Translations under genes and position numbers: made by a program
The notes under the pieces: generated by a model
Told to the model about the DNA's origin: nothing
The model's input: the letters and a program-made list of their open reading frames with translations, nothing else
Databases searched by the model: none
Shown: one piece after another, positions 5,995 to 8,657 of the stretch
How the letters are laid out: every line of letters starts with the position of its first letter
Numbering within the stretch: the first letter of the stretch is position 1
NCBI GenBank assembly: GCA_021162325.1
Contig: JAGGYV010000251.1
Location: forward strand, 1-8,657
Direction of reading: 5' to 3'
Length of the DNA: 8,657 nt
Source of the DNA: Desulfobacteraceae bacterium
GTDB lineage: Bacteria > Desulfobacterota > Desulfobacteria > Desulfobacterales > Desulfosalsimonadaceae

Positions 5995-6199
5995 ATTGCC
6001 TTCTTCCAAGGAGATTATTCGTGTATTGAAACGAAACGGATTTTCTTTTGTATCACAGAAAGGCAGTCACAAAAAATTTAAAAAAGAAAAAAGAATTGTA
6101 ATTGTACCTGATCCTAAAAAAGAGATACCAATGGGTACCTTTTCTTCTATATTAAGGCAATCCGGTATAAACAAAGAAGAGTTCAAAACCCATGATTAA
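5987..6199 (+). CDS. hicA: HicA mRNA interferase toxin
   Basis: This 70-residue protein has the dsRBD-like HicA/YcfA fold: LPSSKEIIRVLKRNGFSFVSQKGSHKKFKK, then a PDPKKEIPMGTFSSILRQSGI helix-strand end. The conserved catalytic histidine is H28 in KGSHKKF. HicA cleaves mRNA and tmRNA independently of the ribosome when unopposed. The first 8 bp lie inside the end of hicB, giving tight coupling. Length and motifs are complete, so it is probably active. The next gene fragment is over 200 bp away and no clear terminator hairpin is seen. Confidence 0.93.
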   Translation: MPKLPSSKEIIRVLKRNGFSFVSQKGSHKKFKKEKRIVIVPDPKKEIPMGTFSSILRQSGINKEEFKTHD

Positions 6200-6423
6200 C
6201 TTTAGTGCGCACAAGATGGCTTAAGTTATGTCTTTGTTGTAAATAAATTATTAACACTCCTTTAAAATAAATCTATTTAAGAATTCAATGCATACTCTCT
6301 CTGTATTCTGCTGGCTCAAGTAAAAATTAAGGTAATTGATTATTGTTTAACAGATTGTTCGTCTGCGCTCATCTGTGTAAGTCTGCGGCTAACATCAAAA
6401 AAGATTTTTATAAAAGGGACTCC
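6200..6423. other. Non-coding gap after hicBA
   Basis: This AT-rich stretch has no gene. At 6361-6389 the motif TCTGCG..CATCTGTGTAA..TCTGCGG resembles a widely scattered intergenic repeat of the form 'ATCTGCG TTCATCTGTGTAA ATCTGCGG' that I recall from many deltaproteobacterial and other genomes. A 6-bp inverted repeat, TAACTT (6197-6202) / AAGTTA (6223-6228), starts at the hicA stop but has a 20-nt loop and no T-run, so it is a poor terminator. Confidence 0.4.
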
Positions 6424-6498
6424 AACCAAAAACAAATCCTCGTTACCGGCGGGGCCGGATATATCGGAAGCCATGCCTGCAAAGCTCTGGCTGCGGCC
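6424..6498 (+). pseudogene. Fragment of galE (UDP-glucose 4-epimerase) 5' end
   Basis: The frame reads NQKQILVTGGAGYIGSHACK then ALAAA and stops. This is the first beta-strand and NAD-binding GxxGxxG loop of a GalE-type epimerase, about 25 residues of a protein normally near 330. No ATG precedes it. The join to the next fragment falls in CGGCC, a codon pair that suits both galE (LAAAG) and uxs (RPD), which suggests an end-joining or short-homology recombination event. Confidence 0.8.
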
Positions 6499-6524
6499 TG
6501 ATATCACGCTTGCCAAAGAAAAAC
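6494..6524 (+). repeat. uxs 3' scrap carrying the right copy of the 25-bp direct repeat
   Basis: In the frame starting at 6494 this reads RPDITLAKEK, the C-terminal signature of UDP-xylose synthase. Bases 6500-6524 are identical to 4536-4560, while the preceding codons differ silently (CGG CCT here, CGC CCG there). It therefore appears to come from a related but not identical gene copy, or to have drifted. Similarity ends abruptly at 6524. Confidence 0.85.
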
Positions 6525-6525
6525 C

Positions 6526-6915
6526 CCCAAGGCAAGGATTCATCTTTTTGAGAAAGGTGATTTTACCTGGGCGCTATTCATTGGGCATCTGGTTATTGAA
6601 AAATTGCTAAAAGCTTTGTATGTTATCAATATTTCTAATTCTCCGCCATTTATTCATGATCTGATCCGAATAGCTGAAAAGGTGGGACTCCCGCTAAACG
6701 AGGATCAAAAAGATATATTAGATACCATATCTGCCTTTAATCTTCGGGCGAGATACGACGATTACAAAATGGAGTTTCATAGAAAGTGTACAAGAGAGTT
6801 CACTGAAAAATGGATTCAAAATATTAAGGAGCTTTCGGTTTTTTGGGGTGTTAAGGATTCTCTTTTATTGCTTAGGTATTCCTCAGGTCAGGTGGTCTGT
6901 CAAGAGAGTCATTAA
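6526..6915 (+). pseudogene. HEPN-domain protein gene, 5'-truncated
   Basis: The reading frame gives HLFEKGDFTWALFIGHLVIE, then KLLKALYVINIS, PPFIHDLIRIAEKVGLPL and FNLRARYDDYKMEFHRKC. This is the helical core of a HEPN domain of the kind usually paired with a small MNT nucleotidyltransferase as a toxin-antitoxin system. The first helix (about 15-20 residues) and a start codon are missing, because the frame emerges from the uxs scrap. The first usable start, TTG at 6604, lies inside the domain. The C-terminus runs on past the usual end as RYSSGQVVCQESH. No MNT partner is present on either side. It is most likely inactive; translation from TTG would give a 103-residue partial protein. Confidence 0.75.
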
Positions 6916-6938
6916 CCAATATAGCGGCATCAATTGGG

Positions 6939-6944
6939 TATAAT
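6939..6944 (+). promoter_or_regulatory. Possible -10 box before the ABC exporter gene
   Basis: A perfect TATAAT lies about 75 bp before the proposed exporter start. No convincing -35 hexamer lies 16-18 bp upstream (CCAATA-like), and there is no TG extension. It is therefore only a weak promoter candidate. Confidence 0.25.
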
Positions 6945-7017
6945 AATACTGCCAGGCCCTAAGTCTCAAATGTTTGGGGGGAATTTGTTTATAATGTCTA
7001 TGGTGTAAATTATTTTA

Positions 7018-8657
7018 TTGTTAAAAGATTTAAATACACTTCGTTTTTTGTTATCGCGGCGAGACAAACGGAAATTCTTATTTCTTTTTGTATCCATGAT
7101 AGGGGCGTCAATTCTGGAGGCAATTGGCGTTGGTATCATACCTTTTTTTGTTGCTATGATAATGAAGCCATCAGCGCTTTCTGAAAATCGATGGATAGGG
7201 ATCTGGTGTACGGGACTACCGAATGTGCCATCGGTTCAGCTTGTTGGCTGGGCGTCTCTGACCCTGGTTACTTTTCTTTTTTTAAAAAACATTATTCTGC
7301 TTGTTGTGTACTATGGACAATCCCGGATTTTAAACATGCAGCGTGTCCGCTTGTCTGACAGGATGTTTCGAGTTTATCAATCCGCCCCCTATGATTGGCT
7401 CTTGCAGCGCAGTTCAGCAGAACTACAGCGCAATATAGATCAGGATACAGGCATAATTATGAATGGGGTTTTGATGCCGTGTTTCGAATTAATAATGAAC
7501 ATTTTAATGGGGGGGCTAATCATTGTTGTTTTGCTTTTCAGCACCCCGGGACCGGCATTTCTTGGTTTGCTGATCACGGGTGTTGGCCTTTTCTTTGTTA
7601 TCAGGGTTTTTCAAAACAATTTAAGGCATATTGGTGTGGTGAGCCGCCGTGAAGCGAAGGAGGCGATAAAGGCAATTCAGCAAGGCTTTGGTGCCCTGAT
7701 TGATGCCCGGATTGGTGGCTGTGAGAGTTATTTGCGTCAAATGTATCGGCAAAGTATATTGCGTCGTGCAAAGGTTGAAATTCAGAAGCAGGTGATATCG
7801 CGTGCAACGCCTTATACTATGGAGATGCTCGCGATTAGCGGGATGCTCGTTATTATTTTTCTGTTAATTCATGGGAAGCATTCTCTTGAATTAATCTTGC
7901 CGCTCTTATCTTTGCTGGCGGTGGCTACTTTGAAGTTGAAACAGATAGCAACACGCATGGCACAATCATTCAATACGATAAATGTTGCGCGTGTGTATAT
8001 TCCGGGAATTGTCAATGACCTGACCGAACTCGATTCTCTTGAACGGTTACGTAATAAAAAAGCTTCGGGTAATGAGCATATTGGCAAGTTCAATGTTCTC
8101 AAGATTCGAAACATAACTTATACCTATCCCGATGCAGATGTTCCTGCTGTGAAAAATGTGTCGCTTAAGCTGGTGCGGGGGGAATCTATTGCTTTTGTCG
8201 GCCCGACTGGTTGCGGAAAGTCAACCCTTGTTAATATTATCATCGGTTTACTGGAACCGGAGGCGGGGTGCCTTGAGGTTAATGATGTGGATATTTTCAA
8301 AGACATAGATGGTTGGAGATCACTTCTTGGTTATATCCCTCAGGAGATTTTCCTTATCGATGACACTATTCATGCAAATATAGCCTTTGGCGTACCCCAG
8401 GACGAGATAAATGAAGATGCGCTTTGGCGTGCTTTAAAATCCGCTCAATTAGATGATTTTATCGGGACCCTGCCTTTAGGACTTGACACTGTTGTTGGAG
8501 AGCGAGGTGTGCGTCTTTCAGGAGGGCAACGTCAGCGTCTGGGCATCGCGCGGGCGCTCTATCAAAATCCCGAAGTGCTTGTGATGGATGAGGCAACATC
8601 TGCTCTTGACAATACAACTGAAGAAAAGGTTATGCAGGCGATTCAAAATCTTAAACA
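7018..8657 (+). CDS. ABC exporter, fused permease-ATPase (PglK/MsbA-like), 3' end outside window
   Basis: At least 546 residues are encoded without a break. The N-terminal ~340 residues contain several membrane segments (for example FLFLFVSMIGASILEAIGVG and LMGGLIIVVLLF). The ATPase domain has Walker A GPTGCGKST (395-403), Q-loop Q442 in GYIPQEIF, signature LSGGQRQR (500-507) and Walker B VLVMDEATSALD with E525. Only the H-loop lies beyond the window. The start LLKDLNTLRFLLSRRDKRK resembles PglK-type lipid-linked oligosaccharide flippases, which suits the glycan context. It likely flips a lipid-linked sugar or exports a glycolipid across the inner membrane. The start is uncertain: TTG at 7018 fits the family. 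An ATG at 6994, preceded by GGGGGG (6976-6981), is in the same frame but blocked by TAA at 7006-7008. Confidence 0.88.
   Translation, partial: MLKDLNTLRFLLSRRDKRKFLFLFVSMIGASILEAIGVGIIPFFVAMIMKPSALSENRWIGIWCTGLPNVPSVQLVGWASLTLVTFLFLKNIILLVVYYGQSRILNMQRVRLSDRMFRVYQSAPYDWLLQRSSAELQRNIDQDTGIIMNGVLMPCFELIMNILMGGLIIVVLLFSTPGPAFLGLLITGVGLFFVIRVFQNNLRHIGVVSRREAKEAIKAIQQGFGALIDARIGGCESYLRQMYRQSILRRAKVEIQKQVISRATPYTMEMLAISGMLVIIFLLIHGKHSLELILPLLSLLAVATLKLKQIATRMAQSFNTINVARVYIPGIVNDLTELDSLERLRNKKASGNEHIGKFNVLKIRNITYTYPDADVPAVKNVSLKLVRGESIAFVGPTGCGKSTLVNIIIGLLEPEAGCLEVNDVDIFKDIDGWRSLLGYIPQEIFLIDDTIHANIAFGVPQDEINEDALWRALKSAQLDDFIGTLPLGLDTVVGERGVRLSGGQRQRLGIARALYQNPEVLVMDEATSALDNTTEEKVMQAIQNLK

Noticed and set aside
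6197..6228. Rho-independent terminator after hicA
   Set aside because: The stem is only 6 AT-rich pairs with a 20-nt loop and no T-run follows.
7395..8306. Several open frames on both strands inside the ABC exporter
   Set aside because: They are out-of-frame shadows of a continuous exporter frame with all the expected ATPase motifs.
1..8657. CRISPR array, tRNA or rRNA genes
   Set aside because: I saw no regularly spaced repeats and no recognisable tRNA or rRNA sequence anywhere in the window.

Overview
The window looks like chromosomal DNA of a sulfate-reducer-like deltaproteobacterium (Desulfobacterota, probably Desulfobacteraceae). This is an inference from the style of a 153-bp palindromic intergenic repeat (960-1112) that I associate with that group, from moderately AT-rich codon use, and from the mix of VapBC, HicBA, HEPN, DUF4143 and glycan genes. 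All recognisable genes lie on the + strand.

Layout: 1-248 has no convincing gene. A promoter (249-277) leads to an AbrB-type antitoxin and PIN-domain toxin pair (304-962), whose toxin stop codon is formed by the first bases of a MITE-like palindromic repeat (960-1112). A non-coding stretch with three compact hairpins (1140-1254) follows. Next is a second, unrelated MITE (1285-1397) with perfect 22-bp inverted ends and an 8-bp target duplication. Then come an intact DUF4143-type AAA ATPase (1560-2681) and an intact NTP_transf_5-type nucleotidyltransferase (2717-3964).

From 3992 the region is a patchwork. A UDP-glucuronate decarboxylase (UDP-xylose synthase) gene is broken by a missing start, an internal deletion with frameshift, and a late nonsense codon (3992-4649). 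A second vapBC pair (4772-5415) follows, with a near-ideal promoter lying across the end of the dead gene. It is followed by a decapitated third vapC (5417-5785) whose stop overlaps the start of hicB, then an intact hicBA pair (5782-6199). After a non-coding gap there is a scrap of the galE 5' end (6424-6498) joined to a scrap of a uxs 3' end (6494-6524), and then a 5'-truncated HEPN-domain gene (6526-6915). A PglK/MsbA-like ABC exporter starts near 7018 and runs off the window.

How the parts fit: the nucleotidyltransferase, the UDP-sugar enzymes (now broken) and the flippase-like ABC exporter suggest a surface-polysaccharide or glycolipid locus. Toxin-antitoxin modules and small mobile repeats have settled into it, and the host genes have decayed by deletion. 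A 25-bp exact direct repeat from the uxs gene (4536-4560 and 6500-6524) brackets the vapBC-vapC'-hicBA block. The clearest unusual structure here is this toxin-antitoxin island, built from modules joined end to end and bounded by copies of one gene fragment. I see no evidence for a wholly new enzymatic system.
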